A stretch of 64,000 bases of DNA from Bradyrhizobium sp. CCBAU 53340 (lineage in GTDB: Bacteria; Pseudomonadota; Alphaproteobacteria; Rhizobiales; Xanthobacteraceae). Positions 34,529 through 44,467 of the stretch are shown piece after piece (position 1 is the first letter of the stretch; every line of letters begins with the position of its first letter). The DNA lies in NCBI RefSeq assembly GCF_015291645.1, contig NZ_CP030056.1:806001-870000 (forward strand), given 5' to 3'. The position numbers were made by a program, and so were the translations under genes. The notes under the pieces were generated by a model. The model did no database searches, was not told where the DNA came from, and saw nothing but the letters and a program-made list of their open reading frames with translations.

Positions 34529-35496
34529 ATTATCAAACCCTACGCGACTTATTTTGACCGCTTGTCTCTAAGAAACGGGTGGAGAGCATCGATCGCGTGC
34601 GTGCACTCAGCACTCTTAGTACTGCGTGTTTGCAATGAGTGTGCCAGCGGTCGGAGCGCGTTAGGCCTATGATCGCACTTTTGAAAACCCCCCGGCGCCC
34701 AATTCGGGCAGTGTTCTGAACCAGACGCGTTTGGCGCCAATGTCACAAACTAGACACAGATCGCGCCTTGCGCCGCCTACAAACACTGGTGTGGCGGTTG
34801 TGAGCCGACTTACAAGTATAGCTGGTGAGCTAGACGGATGGTCCGACAAAGACGAACAGTGTGTCCGCCAGCATGGCTTGCTTCGATAGCTCCGACCAGC
34901 GCGCGACTTCGTTGTGTTGCACGTCTTAGGTTTAAAGGCATGCAGAAGGGAGCTACGCACGGCATGAGAAAAGCGGGGTAACGAGGCCAGTGCCGAAGCA
35001 TGCCAGAAGCTCTCAAGGAGAGCGATATGCCGCGAAGGAGATTGCAAACATATCCCATTTCGTCAGCCCGACGAGATCGACGACCCAGTGACCAATGTCC
35101 TGCGCGCCGCGGCAACTTCTGGGCAAGCTATCACGAAATTATCTTGCCACGGTAAAAGGAGTTGAAGCCGACGAAAGCGCCGTGTCCTGTGGCATGGTTA
35201 TGGTCCGTCGCGAACGATCAGGCCGGCAGCGGCCCGATCGAAGTAGCGCGGCCGAATGTCGCAACCGCGGGGCGGCTCGAGATGGCGAGCTGATTCCTGC
35301 GTGAGGTTTGTCTGGCGCCGAACCGGCGTCCGGCGAAGCGGCGATCGACGTCTTAGTGGAAAATTACCGCGCCAAGTAGGGCCAGGTGATCAGATTGTCT
35401 ATCAATAATCGTGCCGCGCTGCTAACCTTCTACGGCTCTCTAGCCGAACATGGGATTCACTTGCGCACGACCACCCGCAACTTCCGAAACGACGAG
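34529..35496. other. Gene-free stretch with a possible CoA-transferase scrap
   Basis: No intact gene. Near 35325-35380 the plus strand reads ASGEAAIDVLVENYRAK and stop; the DVLVENYR block resembles family III CoA-transferases, but the evidence is too short for a call. Confidence 0.35.
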
Positions 35497-36600
35497 ATGA
35501 TGAAGCTTCGCGCGCCCGTGGAGAAGGCCCCAGACCTGCGCGAGATGATTGGCTTTGCCGCCAACGGCTGATGAAGCTGGAGGTCGCCGTACAGACCGGA
35601 GCGGCCTACGGCGAGCAGAGTGCCAGCGGTTGAACTACGCATTCCCAAACTGCGCAAGGAAGCTACTTCCCGGGTTCCTGGAGCCGCGCCGCATGGCTAA
35701 GAAAGCGCTGAGCGCAGTGACGAGGAGGCCTACGTGCAGGGCGTCTCGAACCGCTCGGTGGATCATCTCGTGCAGGCCATGGGCATGACCGGGATCTCCA
35801 AAAGCCGGGTCAGCCGGCTCTGCGGTGACATCGAAGACAAGGTGTGAAGGCTTTCCTCGCCTGCCCGATCGAAGGCGACTGGCCGTATTTGCGGACCGAC
35901 GCCACCCACCTGAAGGTGCACCAGAATAGCCGCATCGTCTCGCTCGCGGTGTTCCTCGCGGCCGGTGTCAACGGCGACGGCCGGCGCGAGATCCTCGGCA
36001 TGGACATGGGCCCGTCCGAAGCCGAGGCGTTCTGAACGACTTTTCTGCGCAAGCTCGCCCACCGCGGCCTACGTGGCGTAAAGCTGGTTGTGTCCGATGC
36101 CCATGAGGGCATCAAGGCCGCCGTCAGCAAGGCGCTCAACGCGACCCGGCAGCGCTGCCGCGCGTCCCCTTCATGCGCAACGTCTTCGCGCATGCGGCAA
36201 GAGCCGGCCGGCGCGTCGTGTCCGCCTTCATCGCCACCGCGTTCGCCCAACACAATGTTGAAGCGGCCAGGGCGCAGTGGCGCAAGGTCGCCGATCAGCT
36301 CCGGCCTCAAACTGTCCAAGCTCGCGACCCTCATGGACGAAGCCGAGCTCGGCGTGCGAGCCTATATGAGCTTCCCGGCTCCGCACCACGCCAAGCTCCA
36401 CTCGACCGATCCGATCAAGGGCCTCAACGGCGGAATAAGCGGTGGACCGAAGTCGTCGGCATCTTCCCAATGAAGACGCCATCGGTCGCCTCGTTGGTGC
36501 GTTTTTGCTCGAGCAAAACGACCAATGGGTCCTCCAGCGCGCCCGCTACATGACACTGGAAACCATCGCGTCATTGAGCGATCATCGTCGTTCTGCCCGC
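35497..36600 (+). mobile_element. Degenerate IS256-family transposase gene
   Basis: Nearly full-length mutator-type transposase in several frames: MMKLRAPVEKAPDLREMIGF (35497), RIPKLRKEATSRVPGA region, GISKSRVSRLCGDIEDKV, then KAFLACPIEGDWPYLRTDAT (first Asp), GVNGDGRREILGMDMGPSEA, a stop in place of Trp after EAEAF, LAHRGLRGVKLVVSDAHEGI (second Asp), AFIATAFAQHNVEAARAQWR and RWTEVVGIFP, ending near DTLETIA-type tail MTLETIASLSDH. At least four frame changes and stops. The 14.9-kb fragment belongs to the same family. Confidence 0.85.
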
Positions 36601-36728
36601 TGTGGCAGGCTGATGCCTTCCGACCCGCCGGAACATCGGCGGTGACCTGCCGCCAGCTACACCACGCCACGGAACACGATCCGCCCAAAACGCCGTGATC
36701 GACGGGCTGAGCCGTCGCCTACAGAACT

Positions 36729-37060
36729 GCCGCGCGCTCAGATATGCTCCACCAGCGAACTCTCCTTTTCCATGGAAGCTCACGATGCGCTCTCCAGCGT
36801 GATCCCAAGAACGCAGGGTTCGAAGCCCGTGGGCGGCGGGCCTACCAATTCTGCCTGCTCTTTCGGCTCGCGAGACGCCAATAAGGATCATGGAGCCAAC
36901 TCATCGACATGGTCGAGCGGATCGTCGACTCGACCGCACGGCCTGTGCGCGTTCACGGTGATGGCTCCTTCGGCAATTTCAATAATGCGCGCCTGCTAGC
37001 ACGAGAACTTCGTCAGCGCGGGCGTCCCGGGTGTCGCGTATGAAGGCCCCGGTGAGAGCC
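36729..37060 (+). pseudogene. Decayed PEP-mutase gene (copy 3), inverted relative to the intact one
   Basis: Reading ELPRAQICSTSELSFSMEAH then DALSSV corresponds to residues ~24-45 of the intact enzyme (EMLRAQICSNRDLSFLMEAH). Frames then change: SFGSRDANKDHGANS (cf. SLGYRDANEASWS), LIDMVERIVDSTA-type text, VHGDGSFGNFNNARLLAREL and RQRG, covering the Asp motif region in shifted frames. Only the first ~45% of the gene remains. Nucleotide similarity is higher than that of the copy-2 fragment. Confidence 0.75.
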
Positions 37061-37146
37061 GACGCGAACTAGTTGCCAAGGCTCGCATGATGCCATCCAC
37101 GCAGCATTCCCGGGACTTGAGGCCGTCGCGAAAGCTCGACGTCGCG

Positions 37147-37419
37147 CTAGTCCTTATCCTCGTCGCGCTCCTGCGACGGATCTGAGATCAGCTTGAGGCG
37201 TATCGCCTTGATGATACCCAGGACGCGGGTCCTCGTATCAAGCTCTTGCCGGGCGTTCTTAACATGATAATTGACCGTATTCTCGGTGATCTTCAGTTCC
37301 TTCCCCATGACGATCTCCCTTCTGCCCCCAACTGGAGGCATTGTTTTTCGCGCTCGGATAGCTTCACTGACGTATCGTGGTTCATGTTTTAGGCGCTCCG
37401 TATTACGACCAGATCGCAA
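37147..37419 (-). pseudogene. C-terminal remnant of a LuxR-type regulator
   Basis: ELKITENTVNYHVKNARQEL then TRTRVLGIIKAIRLKLI is the helix-turn-helix of LuxR-family (quorum-sensing type) regulators. The start of the same domain (LSEREKQCLQLGAEGRSSWG) is present upstream but in another frame, joined by a shift near 37310. The ligand-binding N-terminal domain is absent. Not functional. Confidence 0.75.
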
Positions 37420-37749
37420 TCTCTAACCAGCAAGCCGCATGCCAGTTGGGGGCTTGAGAAAATCAGGCGACAAATGCTTGAGAAAGGGCGGACGATCGAT
37501 TTGCGTCGCCTTAGCGGTCGAAGCATCGCGACATAAGTCGGAAACTCAACGTCCCCTTTGCAGCACCGGCGACATCAGTCGATATCGATCAAGAAGAGCG
37601 CGGCCTAGAATGGGACCGTTTTGCTCTCTTCATCTGCGGCGACGGCGCGGTGTGTAACTGAACAGTAACCGGCATGTGGCCCCCACCGAGCCGCCGCTCG
37701 GTTTGCGCTCGATAAAGCCTGGCATGAGCTGATCGGTGGAGGTGGAACG

Positions 37750-38211
37750 ATGGCAAATGCCATGCTTGATGCCAGGCAGGAAGATGACGCCTATCGTCGC
37801 GTCGAGGTGATCACCGGGGAGCGCCGACGGCGTCGGTGGACTAGCGAGGAGAAGGCCCGGATCGTGGCAGAGAGCTTTGAGGAGGGTGCGAACATCTCCG
37901 AGGTTGCGCGGCGCAATGGCGTTTCGCGCGGGCTGCTTACGGTGTGGCGCCGCCAAGTTGCGGCGGCGGTGGGGGGCAAGGCACCGAACTTCGAGCCAAT
38001 CGAAATTGGTCCCGGGATCGATAGCGGGACAGCGGGCGAGCATGAACGTATTTCCGGGCTACAGACGAGGCCTTTGGAGATCGCCGCGCCGCCGGCCAAG
38101 GTTTGCGGAGTTGTCGAGATCGAGGTGAACGGGGCGCGCATCCGGGTCGAGCCGGGCGTTGAGCTGGCGACGCTGTCGACCGTGCTGGCGGCGCTTCGGG
38201 GTATCCGGTGA
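37750..38211 (+). CDS. tnpA: IS66 TnpA
   Basis: 153 aa. N-terminal helix-turn-helix (RRRWTSEEKARIVAESFEEG then ISEVARRNGVSRGLLTVWRR), typical for the first protein of IS66 elements that is required for transposition, probably by DNA binding. The C-terminal part (VVEIEVNGARIRVEPGVELA) is usual in the family. Its TGA overlaps the tnpB start. Intact. Confidence 0.9.
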   Translation: MANAMLDARQEDDAYRRVEVITGERRRRRWTSEEKARIVAESFEEGANISEVARRNGVSRGLLTVWRRQVAAAVGGKAPNFEPIEIGPGIDSGTAGEHERISGLQTRPLEIAAPPAKVCGVVEIEVNGARIRVEPGVELATLSTVLAALRGIR

Positions 38212-38561
38212 TTGCGCTACGCTCTGACCTCAAGGTGGTGCTGGCGACACAGCCGGTCGATTTCCGCAAGTCGGTGCATACACTGTCGGCACTGGTGAGC
38301 GAAGCGCTGCGTGCGAATCCGTATTGTGGTGACGTCTTCGTGTTCCGCAGCAAACGCACGGACAGAGTGAAGCTTCTGGCGTGGGACGGCAGCGGCATGG
38401 TGCTGGTGACGAAGTGGTTGCACCAGGGGCACTTCACCTGGTCGCTGATCCGCGAAGGCGTGGTGCATCTCAGTGCGACACAGCTCGCAATGCTGCTCGA
38501 CGGACTCGAGTGGACGCGCGTCTCGGCCAAGCTCGTGAAGCAGCCGGCAATTGTCGGCTGA
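38208..38561 (+). CDS. tnpB: IS66 TnpB (IS66 Orf2)
   Basis: 117 aa starting with GTG that overlaps the tnpA stop. Full match to IS66 Orf2: LATQPVDFRKSVHTLSALV, DVFVFRSKRTDRVKLLAWDG, GMVLVTKWLHQGHFTW. Accessory protein needed for IS66 transposition, role not defined. Intact. Confidence 0.92.
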   Translation: MIALRSDLKVVLATQPVDFRKSVHTLSALVSEALRANPYCGDVFVFRSKRTDRVKLLAWDGSGMVLVTKWLHQGHFTWSLIREGVVHLSATQLAMLLDGLEWTRVSAKLVKQPAIVG

Positions 38562-38600
38562 GAGGAGAGGATTTCGCTGGAGCCTGCGGCGCGCGGAGGT

Positions 38601-40164
38601 ATGGTCCATTTATGGCGATACGCCCCGGGACGTTTCCCGACTGATCCAGCCGCTCTAACGGAGATGGTGCTCGCGCTCGACGCCCAGAACGAGAAGCTGC
38701 GTGTTGCGGTGCAGACGCTCAAGGAGATGATCTTCGGGAAGCGCTCGGAACGCCTTGCCACGCTCGTGGCCGAACAGCTTGCGCTTGAGCTTGACGATCT
38801 TGAGACCAGTGTCACGCCGCCTGCAGCTGCCAACGACGATGCACCTGCGGTGAAGCCGTCCGATAAGCTACGTAAGAAGGCGCGCCGCAACATCGGCGCG
38901 TTGCCCAAGCATCTGCCGCGCTGTGAGCAGGTCCTGGAGCCGGAGGTGACGGCCTGCCCGTGCTGCCAGGGCCAGCCTCACAAGATCGGCGAGGACGTCA
39001 GCGAGGTGTTGAACGTGATCCCGGCGCTCCTGCGCGTGCTGCGCACGATCCGTCCCAAATACGGCTGCCGCGGCTGCACCGATGGCGCGGTCCAGCCAAA
39101 GTGCTGCCGCGCCTGATTGAGGGCGGTATGGCCTCGACGGCCCTCGTGAGCCATATGGTGGTCTCGAAGTTCGCCTGGTATTTGCCGCTGTACCGGTAAG
39201 TTCAGATCCTGGCCGGCCACGGCATCCATCTTGACCGCGCGACACTCGCCGGTTGGGTCAAACGTACCGCCTGGTGGCTCAGGAGCCTTTATGAGCTGTA
39301 GCTGCGGATCATTCAGGCTGCGCCGCGCGTGTTCTGCGACGAGACGCCGATGCCGGTGCTTGATCCAGGACGACATCGTCCCCGCATCTGCCAGTTCTGG
39401 GCGCATGCTATGGATCACCGGCCATGGGGTGGCCCCTCGCCGCCGGCGGTTACCTACGTATTCGCCGACGGCCGCGGCACCGAGGAGATCGCCGGACAGT
39501 TGACGGGCTTTTGCGGCGTTCTGCAGGTGGACGGTTATGCCGCCTACAAGGCCGTGGCCCGCCGTCATGGCGGCGCGATCCAGCTCGCCTTTTGTCTCGT
39601 CCATGCTCGACGCAAATTCGTCCAGGTGTACAAGTCCACGCAGTCGCCATTCGCGCGCGACGTGATTGAACGGCTGCAGGCGGTCTATGCGATCGAGGCA
39701 GAGATCCGCGGCAGCAGTGCGGAGCAGCGGCTGGCCGCCCGCCGCACCAGGAGCGCCCCGTTGATGGTGGCGCTCAATGCGCTACTGATTGAGATGAGCT
39801 GTTTTCCCAATCGAAGCTGACAGAGGCGATCAACTATGCGCTCAATCACTGGGACGGACTGACGCTGCTTCTCAGCGATGGCCGCGTCGAGGTCGATTCC
39901 AACACGGTCGAGCGTTCCATGCGCCCGATTGCCATGGGAAGACGCAACTCCTTGTTCAGCGGGAGCGAAGGCGGTGCCGAGAGCTGGGCCATCCTCGCGT
40001 CGCTCATGAACACCGCAAAGCTCCATGAGCTCGATCCGCAAGCCTATCTGACCGACGTGCTGGAGCGCATTGTCTCCGGTGGAACCAAGAGCCATCAACT
40101 GCGCGAACTGCTCGCCTGGCACTGGAAGGCGGCGCGCCAGCGCACCGCACAGGCCGCGGCATGA
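38601..40164 (+). pseudogene. IS66 TnpC transposase, broken
   Basis: Would be a ~510-aa DDE transposase. N-terminal leucine-zipper and zinc-finger part are intact (ALDAQNEKLRVAVQTLKEMI then FGKRSERLATL, CEQVLEPEVTACPCCQGQPH). A frameshift near 39108 precedes RLIEGGMASTALVSHMVVSK; two stops follow (YR*VQILAGHG and YEL*LRIIQAA), then PRVFCDETPMPVLDPG with the first Asp, VLQVDGYAAYKAVARRHGG with the second, a shift near 39800 and the C-terminal TEAINYALNHWDGLTLLLSD with Glu in VERSMRPIAMGRRN. So the element cannot move by itself. Confidence 0.9.
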
Positions 40165-40784
40165 GCCCGGGTCGTCATAAAGCAGCGTCGTCAATGACGG
40201 CAGCCGCGATGCCACTCGAGGAGCTCGAGCGATGGCTGCAGGCTAGGGTCGATCAGCATCCTGACGCCACCAATCTCCCCATGCTCGACGGCTACGTCGC
40301 CGCAATCGTGGCCGGACCGGTGTCGATGAGCCCACTCGACTGGATCTGCCCGCTGCTCGCCATCGATGCCGATGCCTTCAACCACGGCGGCACCCCGGAG
40401 TTTGCAGCCATATCGGCTGTCGTCCTGCGTCACAACGACATCAGCAACACCCTCTCGACCGCACCCGACAGGTTCGCGCCGATGCACCGGCGTAAACCCA
40501 GTGGAGACGTCGATCCGCGACCATGGTGCCAAGGCTTCTACGCCGCGATGCGGCTCAAGCTATTGGCGTGGGCACCGTTGCTGGACATCGGCAACGTCAA
40601 TCACGGCCTACTTCTACCTATCCTGCTGCACTGTCGCGACGATCAGGGCCGACCGCTGCTTGGACCGCCACGAAGCGGCCGCGAGACCAAGAAACTTCTG
40701 CGTAACGCCCACGCCGATATTCCCACGGCGGTCGAAGCCTTGCGGCAATACTGGATGCCGATCCGCTACGCCCGCGCTCACTGA
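40161..40784 (+). CDS. UPF0149/YecA-like passenger protein of IS66
   Basis: 207 aa. Overlaps the tnpC stop (ATGA) and ends 32 bp before the right end repeat, so it belongs to the element. Matches the UPF0149 (YgfB/YecA) family: LERWLQARVDQHPDATNLPM then LDGYVAAIVAGPVSMSPLDW, and a helical remainder (PWCQGFYAAMRLKLLAWAPL). Many rhizobial IS66 elements have such a gene behind tnpC; it is not needed for transposition as far as known. The usual C-terminal SEC-C zinc motif of YecA is absent. Intact. Confidence 0.82.
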   Translation: MSPGRHKAASSMTAAAMPLEELERWLQARVDQHPDATNLPMLDGYVAAIVAGPVSMSPLDWICPLLAIDADAFNHGGTPEFAAISAVVLRHNDISNTLSTAPDRFAPMHRRKPSGDVDPRPWCQGFYAAMRLKLLAWAPLLDIGNVNHGLLLPILLHCRDDQGRPLLGPPRSGRETKKLLRNAHADIPTAVEALRQYWMPIRYARAH

Positions 40785-40907
40785 TCACTGCGGACGTGGG
40801 AGCTCATGCCGGTTACCTTCAAAATAACCGCGGCAGCGCAACCTACGGGAATCTCGCAATGCATCCCCGCTTTGGGACTGAAGGCCGTGGGGAGGGGGCC
40901 AAGGTCC

Positions 40908-41350
40908 TCACGCGTGTGTGTCGCCTGACCCCGGCAGTACAATGGTCAAACACTTGATCAACGCAGCCGTGGAAAACGGTTTGGCAAGAAAGCAGATCCC
41001 GCCAGCCTTGATCGCTCGTGCGCGCACCCCATCGCCGTGATGAAGATGAACGGCATACGATGACCGGGGCTTCGCATATGCATCAGCAGGTCAATTCCGC
41101 TCATCATGGACATTTGGACGTCGGTAATCACGCAGGTCGTCTCGGCCAATGCCGCAGCGCGCAGGAACTCCTCGGCGGAGGCAAAGGCAAGGACCGCGTA
41201 TCCGTACGATGCCAGAAGATTGCTCGTTGCACTGCGAACGGATGGATCATTGTCGATGACCGAAATGATAGAAGGCTTTGACAAACTGATTGCTCGTGAT
41301 CCGGGCTGCTCCGCCTGCGGAATGTTCACAGTAGAGGGGCTACGAGCCAC
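40908..41350 (-). pseudogene. Stand-alone response-regulator receiver domain, frameshifted
   Basis: N-terminal receiver part is clear: SIISVIDNDPSVRSATSNLL, the phosphorylation site in CVITDVQMSMMSGIDLL, PFIFITA. Near 41030 the frame moves and the end (RARAIKAGGICFLAKPFSTA then ALIKCLTIVLPGSGD) with the conserved Lys-Pro of the last strand follows in another frame. It would be a FixJ-like single receiver domain of about 145 aa without an output domain. Confidence 0.75.
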
Positions 41351-41612
41351 ATCAGAGGTTTGGGAGCAGCTTGAGTGTCGGGAGAAGGAGACGCTGCAAG
41401 ACGCGGAACGTCTAACCGAGCAACTTCTGGACCGGCTGATTTCCGAAAGTTTGCCGGACGAATCCGTAACCCAGGATCATGTCAATGTACTGTATCGGCA
41501 TTGGCCATTGCCGATGTACAATCTCGACCTCCATCCGATCCCGGTATCTCTCGAAGAGCTGAAGGCCGAGCAGGAGCGCCTCCTCTGGGCAGAGGTCGGC
41601 GACCCTCGATGA
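41251..41612 (+). CDS. Doubtful hypothetical protein
   Basis: 120 aa from an internal ATG (MTEMIEGFDKLIARDPG). It has acidic, helical composition (LECREKETLQDAERLTEQLL, SLEELKAEQERLLWAEVGD) that looks more like protein than the neighbouring frames. It overlaps the start of the response-regulator pseudogene on the other strand. Family not recognised; real status uncertain. Confidence 0.28.
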
Positions 41613-41749
41613 CACTGACGATTTGAGTGATCAATCCGATATCAGCATGAGTTTGCGAGGTTTGAGCTGGTCCCGCAAATCTGAACAGCGCGATAAGTGG
41701 AGTTTCTGCCTGACGGCGGGCAAGATTGACCCGCGAATCAGGAGCGACG

Positions 41750-42061
41750 ATGAGCAGACGAGCACGGCGGAACGACACTGCGGCTTTCACGGCGAAGGTG
41801 GCGCTTGCCGCCCTCAAGGGTGACGGCACGCTGGCACAACTGGCGGAGCAGTTCGACGTTCACCCCAATCAGATCACATCGTGGAAGGCGCAGCTCGAAG
41901 GCGGCGCTGCCGATGTGTTCGGTCCGGACGGCGGGAGTCGGATCGCCGAACCCACCATCGACGTGAAGTCGCTGCACACCAAGATCGGCGAGTTGACGCT
42001 GGAGAACGAGTTTTTAGAAGGAGCGCTCACCAAGGCGGGATTGCTGAGCGCAAAGCGATGA
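41750..42061 (+). CDS. IS3-family OrfA
   Basis: 103 aa (MSRRARRNDTAAFTAKVALA...), with helix-turn-helix (GTLAQLAEQFDVHPNQITSW) and C-terminal leucine zipper (LHTKIGELTLENEFLEGAL). ATG 41750 preceded by GGAG. The stop overlaps the orfB start (ATGA); family members make an OrfAB fusion by frameshifting. Intact. Confidence 0.9.
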   Translation: MSRRARRNDTAAFTAKVALAALKGDGTLAQLAEQFDVHPNQITSWKAQLEGGAADVFGPDGGSRIAEPTIDVKSLHTKIGELTLENEFLEGALTKAGLLSAKR

Positions 42062-42884
42062 TCGACCGTGAACACGATCTGCCGATCAGCAAGCAGGCGG
42101 AAGCCCTGAGCATCAGCCGCGGCAGCGTCGATTACCTGCCGCGTCCGGTGTCGCCCAAAGACCTCGCGCTGATGCAGCGGCTCGACCGGCTGCACCTGGA
42201 GTTTCCATTCGCCGGTTCGCGTATGTTGCGACGCCTACTGGCTGCAGAGGGGTGCAAGATCGGCCGCCGGCATTTCAAACCGCTGATGCGGCGGATGGGG
42301 ATAAAGGCGCTGTACCGCCGTCCGCGCACCACCCAACCCGAGCCCGGGCACAAGATCTATCCATAGCTGCTGCGCGGTATGGAGATCACGCGTCCGAACC
42401 AGGTTTGGGCGATGGACATCACCTACATCCCGATGGCACGAGGCGTCGTTTATCTGGCCGTGGTGCTGGACTGGGCGACCCGCCGGGCGCTGTCGTGGCG
42501 GCTGTCGATCACCATGGAGGCCGCATTCTGCGTCGCGCCACTGGAAGATGCCATGGCCCGTCACGGCAAGCCGGAGATCTTCAACACCGACCAGGGCTCG
42601 CAGTTCACCGGCGCGGCGTTCACCGGAGTGCTCGCTGACAATGACATCGCCATCAGCATGGAGGCCGCGGCGCCTGGCGGGACAACGTGTTCGTCGAGCG
42701 GCTGTGGCGCAGCGTCAAATACGAGGAGGTGTATCTGCGGGCCTACGACAGCGTCAGCGAAGCTCGCGCCTCGATCGGCCGTTATTTGGACTTCTACAAT
42801 TGCCGCCGTCCACATTCGAGCCTTGACGGCGGCACACCGGATCAAGCCTACTTCACCTCGCTGCCGCTTCGCACGGCAGCCTAA
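42058..42884 (+). pseudogene. IS3-family OrfB transposase with stop and frameshift
   Basis: MIDREHDLPISKQAEALSIS then FAGSRMLRRLLAAEGCKIGR form the N-terminal HTH part. A TAG at 42364 interrupts between KIYP and LLRGMEITRP. The catalytic core has NQVWAMDITYIPMARG (Asp), EIFNTDQGSQFTGAAF (Asp) and, after a frameshift near 42680, NVFVERLWRSVKYEEVYL (Glu) and RPHSSLDGGTPDQAYF. Inactive. Confidence 0.9.
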
Positions 42885-43111
42885 ACCCGGCAGAGGCTCC
42901 ACTTATCGACGCGCAGTTGCTGTTCAGACAACCGGGACCAGGTCAGTTACGCGGCCAAGGTCATTCGAATGGGACGCCTTCTTTGGTGTACCCAAGTTTG
43001 TCGGCGGCGACCACTAGTTCGTCTCAGGGTGGGTCGCGCATTTATATGGCTTGGTCACGCCTTGGTCGAAATGCATCTCGCCGAGGCACGAAGAGACACC
43101 CGCTATAGGGG

Positions 43112-44030
43112 CTATGACCGCAGCTTTTCGATCTCCGAACGCAACTGCGCATGTTTTTCAGGATTTTGCGTTTTCAATTTTGCGATATTGAGCAGCTTCC
43201 GCCGAACCGCCGGTAATTGCGCGGCCTGCGGTAAGCCGATAGGCCTCGAAGTCCGGCTCGCCGTCATGGAGCGTTAGCAGAAAGCGCATCGCCGCGTCGT
43301 CGAGCCGTGCAAGCATATCGGACAATAACCGCGACCGCGCTGCCTTGAGCTCGTTGAGGCCGACGGGCGGCACCGTCACTCCCTCGAACTCCTTGGCAAA
43401 GATGTCATCAAGTTCTGACAATGACGGACGGACGAGTTCATGCGGAGGACGCCCCGAACTTGCGACGTAGACGAGGAACGTGCGGTAGAGCGCGTCGGTC
43501 AGTTCTTCATTGTCATACAGAAACTTCACCTCGAAGAGGTCGCGCGGATGCTGTCGGTCGACAGCAGCATTGAGCTTGCCGCCGAAGAGATCCTCGAATG
43601 CCACCACTTGCATCTCCGCAAATCCGAAGGCTTCGGCGGCCGGATCGCTGACGACGCGAAGCTCGGGAGCGTGAACCTTGCCGCATGCGACAGGTGACGT
43701 CTCGACTTTGATTTCGGCGCCAGCCTGCCGGACGAGGAGCCGCGTGTCGTTATTGTCGCTGCCGGCGATGCGCTGAACGCTGACGCCGCGGAGATCACGC
43801 TGAATATCCTCGCGAATGCGATCAAGAGCGGCGTCGATCCCTGCGAGGGTTGCGTCGCGGTCGCCGATCGGCAAGTAGACGAGGTCAATATCGACCTACA
43901 GTCGTGGCATGTCGCGATAAACGAGATTGATCGCGGTGCCGCCTTTCAGAGCGAAGCTGTCCTGACTCGCGATGTAGGGCAATGTCCGGACCAGCAGCTC
44001 CACCTGGCGCATGTATCGTTCACGCGCCAT
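43112..44030 (-). pseudogene. AbiEii-type nucleotidyltransferase toxin with nonsense mutation and frameshift
   Basis: Toxin half of a type IV AbiE-like toxin-antitoxin pair, ~305 aa when restored. Starts at 44030: MARERYMRQVELLVRTLPYI then SFALKGGTAINLVYRDMPRL with the NTase motif GG(T)AINL. A TAG at 43894-43896 falls exactly in the DxD strand (PRL*VDIDLVYLP, expected LSVDID). The rest (FAEMQVVAFEDLFGGKLNAA then HPRDLFEVKFLYDN) is in frame up to a shift near 43200, after which the native end (AKLKTQNPEKHAQLRSEIEK) is in another frame. AbiEii proteins are GTP-binding NTases that stop growth during phage infection. Start overlaps the antitoxin stop by 11 bp. Confidence 0.88.
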
Positions 44031-44455
44031 CGACCGTTTCCTGTGGCACGAGCTCGGCCGGAACTGTCATGCGACAGGTCGGGTGAAGCCGCCCGCCTTG
44101 CACAAGGCTGCGGTCACCGCGGCCCAATTCTATATGGGCGGTGTCGATGTGCTTTCGCCACGGATGTACATGCTTGTCCGCATAAATGAAAAACAAGCGC
44201 TTGACTTTGATGCTGCGGCACTCCTCGAGCAGTTGGTTCAGCAGTTTTGGTCGCAGGCTCACCAAGCCCTCGAACAGCGTATCGACCTTTTGGAAGCTTT
44301 CATCCGCAGGGAGCTCATCCAGCATTTCGAGAATCGCTCTCTCAGGCGAAGACATCCTGATCGGCCATCTCCAGGGGCTGAGCGCAAGTTCGCTGTTATC
44401 GTTGTCCGACAGGCTGAATGCGGCATCCTCGACGCCGACCGGCTGAGATCCAAAC
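44020..44455 (-). pseudogene. AbiEi-type antitoxin, N-terminus deleted
   Basis: C-terminal ~145 residues of an AbiEi antitoxin/transcription factor: FGSQPVGVEDAAFSLSDNDN, PIRMSSPERAILEMLDELPA, IKVKRLFFIYADKHVHPWRK and LVQGGRLHPTCRMTVPAELV. The winged-helix N-terminal DNA-binding domain is gone: upstream of about 44455 the frame runs antisense through the SbcD-like gene. The antitoxin thus can neither repress nor probably neutralise, and its toxin is broken as well. Confidence 0.85.
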
Positions 44456-44467
44456 GGTGCGTCGGAT

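Larger units (their letters stand above)
37665..40816 (+). mobile_element. IS66-family element with passenger gene
   Basis: 3152 bp between perfect terminal inverted repeats GTAACCGGCATG (37665-37676) and CATGCCGGTTAC (40805-40816). It contains tnpA, tnpB, a broken tnpC and a UPF0149 gene, all in the same direction. The expected 8-bp target duplication is not present (ACTGAACA versus CTTCAAAA), which hints at later recombination at one end. Confidence 0.92.
41663..42945 (+). mobile_element. IS3-family element with intact ends and target duplication
   Basis: 1283 bp. Ends TGAGCTGGTCCCG (41663) and, inward from the right, TGACCTGGTCCCG (42945), followed on both sides by further matching blocks (TCTGAACAGC, CGATAAGTGGAG). 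Flanked by the 3-bp direct repeat GTT (41660-41662 and 42946-42948), typical of IS3. Contains orfA and a damaged orfB. Confidence 0.9.

Noticed and set aside
35325..35380. Family III CoA-transferase fragment (DVLVENYR)
   Set aside because: A single 8-residue match in a 20-codon stretch is not sufficient.
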